From assembly GCA_018266375.1 (NCBI GenBank), contig JAFEAO010000005.1, positions 254,619-318,618 of the forward strand: a DNA stretch of 64,000 nucleotides, given 5' to 3'. The position numbers and the translations under genes are program-made. The number at the start of each line of letters is the position of its first letter. The stretch's first letter is position 1. This DNA is from Bdellovibrionales bacterium (GTDB lineage Bacteria > Bdellovibrionota > UBA1018 > CAIMNF01). The notes below the pieces were generated by a model, which saw only the letters and a program-made list of their open reading frames with translations, was not told the DNA's origin and ran no database searches. Of this stretch, positions 62,943 to 64,000 are shown piece after piece.

Positions 62943-64000
62943 ATGGTCGGGCCGGAACGCGAGACAAAATTTACAAATCCTCTCGTACATGCCTTTCACG
63001 CACTCACGCGCGCCGTGGAGCATCAAAAGCCGATCGTGTGTCTCACTTCCTCCAAAGAATTCATCGACGAGTGTCTTCCAATCGCCGAATCGCTGGCATC
63101 GGCCATGCTGCCTGCTTGGGGTCAGATCGTTCAGGTCGCACAGTGGTCTGCTTGGGACCATTCGCCCTTTTCGCCCGTGGCATCCTCGCTCACTCAAAAA
63201 CTCGATCGCCTCAAAATTTTAAAATTACTCAGCGACGGTTCGAAACCTCTCGTCCTTTTTTGCATGGTCGACGCCTGGGTACAGCCCACTCTCCCTGAAG
63301 ACCTCTATCGCAAACAAACTCGAGTATTTAAAGCGGGCGACGACATCGGCACACTTGAAGACTTCCGCACACTGCTACGCAACAACGGCTATGTAAAAAC
63401 CGAGACGGTCGAAGAAGCCGGCCAGTACGCCATTCGAGGCGAGCTCTGCGACCTTTTTATCGCATCTGAGACACAGCCGATTCGAATCGAACTCTTCGAT
63501 ACGCTCATCGAACGCATTCGCCCGTTCCATCCGGGCACCCAGCGCACGTTTAGCGAAGAATCCAAGCTCCATTCGTTCACGTTGGCGCCGGCCGAGGAGG
63601 CGCTCATCCCTTGGGATAACCTGAACCCGTTCCTCGAAAAGCTCAAGGAGTACTGCGACGCCCATCACATCTCGCGCAAGGTTCGTGATCCGATCTTTGA
63701 AAACATCCGCACCGGATTTTTGCCCGAGCAGTTTCGTACTTGGATTCCATTTTTGTACCAAAAAGAAGGTTTTTTACGCGACTACTTGCCTTCAACCGCT
63801 GAGGTGATCAGTTTCGAGCCGGCGCAAATCCGTAGTCGTTTAAGCAACTTTCTCACCGAGCAAAAAAAAGAATTTGACCGCTACGAACAACGCCACTGGA
63901 TCTCGCCCGACTTCGATTTGCTTTACAAGAGCGCAGACCCGCTCATGGAAGGCGCGCTCAATTCTTCGGCGTTCCTCATTACCTCCACTCCCACCTACAA
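62943..64000 (+). CDS. mfd: Transcription-repair coupling factor, N-terminal part (cut by window edge)
   Basis: An open frame of 352 codons runs off the right edge without a stop. The start ATG has AAAGGA about 7 bases before it. The protein matches the Mfd N-terminal UvrB-like region: WDHSPFSPVASSL, then LEDFRTLLRNNGYVKTE, VEEAGQYAIRGELCDLF, and RIELFDTLIERIRPF followed by GTQRTF. Mfd removes stalled RNA polymerase and recruits UvrA. The helicase domains lie outside the window. It is divergent from the respiratory array. Confidence 0.92.
   Translation, partial: MVGPERETKFTNPLVHAFHALTRAVEHQKPIVCLTSSKEFIDECLPIAESLASAMLPAWGQIVQVAQWSAWDHSPFSPVASSLTQKLDRLKILKLLSDGSKPLVLFCMVDAWVQPTLPEDLYRKQTRVFKAGDDIGTLEDFRTLLRNNGYVKTETVEEAGQYAIRGELCDLFIASETQPIRIELFDTLIERIRPFHPGTQRTFSEESKLHSFTLAPAEEALIPWDNLNPFLEKLKEYCDAHHISRKVRDPIFENIRTGFLPEQFRTWIPFLYQKEGFLRDYLPSTAEVISFEPAQIRSRLSNFLTEQKKEFDRYEQRHWISPDFDLLYKSADPLMEGALNSSAFLITSTPTY

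Overview
This window is a chromosomal segment with roughly balanced base composition. It most likely comes from a Gram-negative bacterium of the Bdellovibrionota (formerly Deltaproteobacteria). Evidence: a full lpxC/LPS-type outer membrane, an MglA-type Ras-like GTPase beside recR/dnaX, two DksA paralogues, a serine-palmitoyltransferase-like enzyme, many lipoproteins and secreted proteins, and a complete 14-subunit NADH:quinone oxidoreductase operon. I see no rRNA, tRNA, insertion sequence, prophage or CRISPR array. The assignment to this phylum is inferred from gene content.

Layout. 1-1.2 kb: two DksA genes flank a 330-nt non-coding stretch with six hairpins that show GGA in the apical loop, the hallmark of CsrA-sequestering RNAs. 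1.2-5.3 kb (minus): mltG, dnaX, recR and mglA, the last three overlapping. 5.4-10.9 kb (plus): rho, prfA, prmC, murA and an O-methyltransferase. 10.9-22 kb: envelope genes. These are a 1,449-aa secreted Cys-rich protein, a lipoprotein with a strong terminator, a TruC-like pseudouridine synthase, an L,D-transpeptidase, lpxC (with a sigma-54-like promoter) and an FG-GAP repeat lipoprotein. 21.7-36.3 kb: the complete PRPP-to-IMP pathway plus purB, as two divergent operons: purF-C-D-[N-S-L fusion]-Q-H-M leftward and purK-E-B-folD-thioesterase rightward. 36.3-40.4 kb: ruvCAB behind a serine-palmitoyltransferase-like gene, and a small hypothetical gene. 40.4-62.9 kb (minus): one very long, tightly packed array of 25 genes. 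The right end of the window enters mfd on the plus strand; it has no stop codon inside the window.

The most unusual part is the right third. Directly upstream of the canonical nuoA-N operon lies a 10-gene block that keeps the order of a complex I operon (A-position, B, D, H, I, then J-, K-, L-, M- and N-position membrane proteins). It lacks nuoC, E, F and G. The Fe-S wire (NuoB N2 cysteines and two 4Fe-4S clusters of NuoI) is intact. The large subunit has no Ni-Fe ligands, the quinone-site tyrosine is lost by my alignment, and the antiporter-like subunits are shrunken and have lost the proton-translocation Lys/Glu positions I can align. It reads as a divergent, partial paralogue of complex I, encoded together with the real one. 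Its function is unknown, and it is the best candidate here for an undescribed system. A 930-aa GYF/TPR membrane protein closes the same array.

Start codons were moved inward from the longest open frame wherever ribosome sites, overlaps or family alignment required it; each case is stated in the entry.
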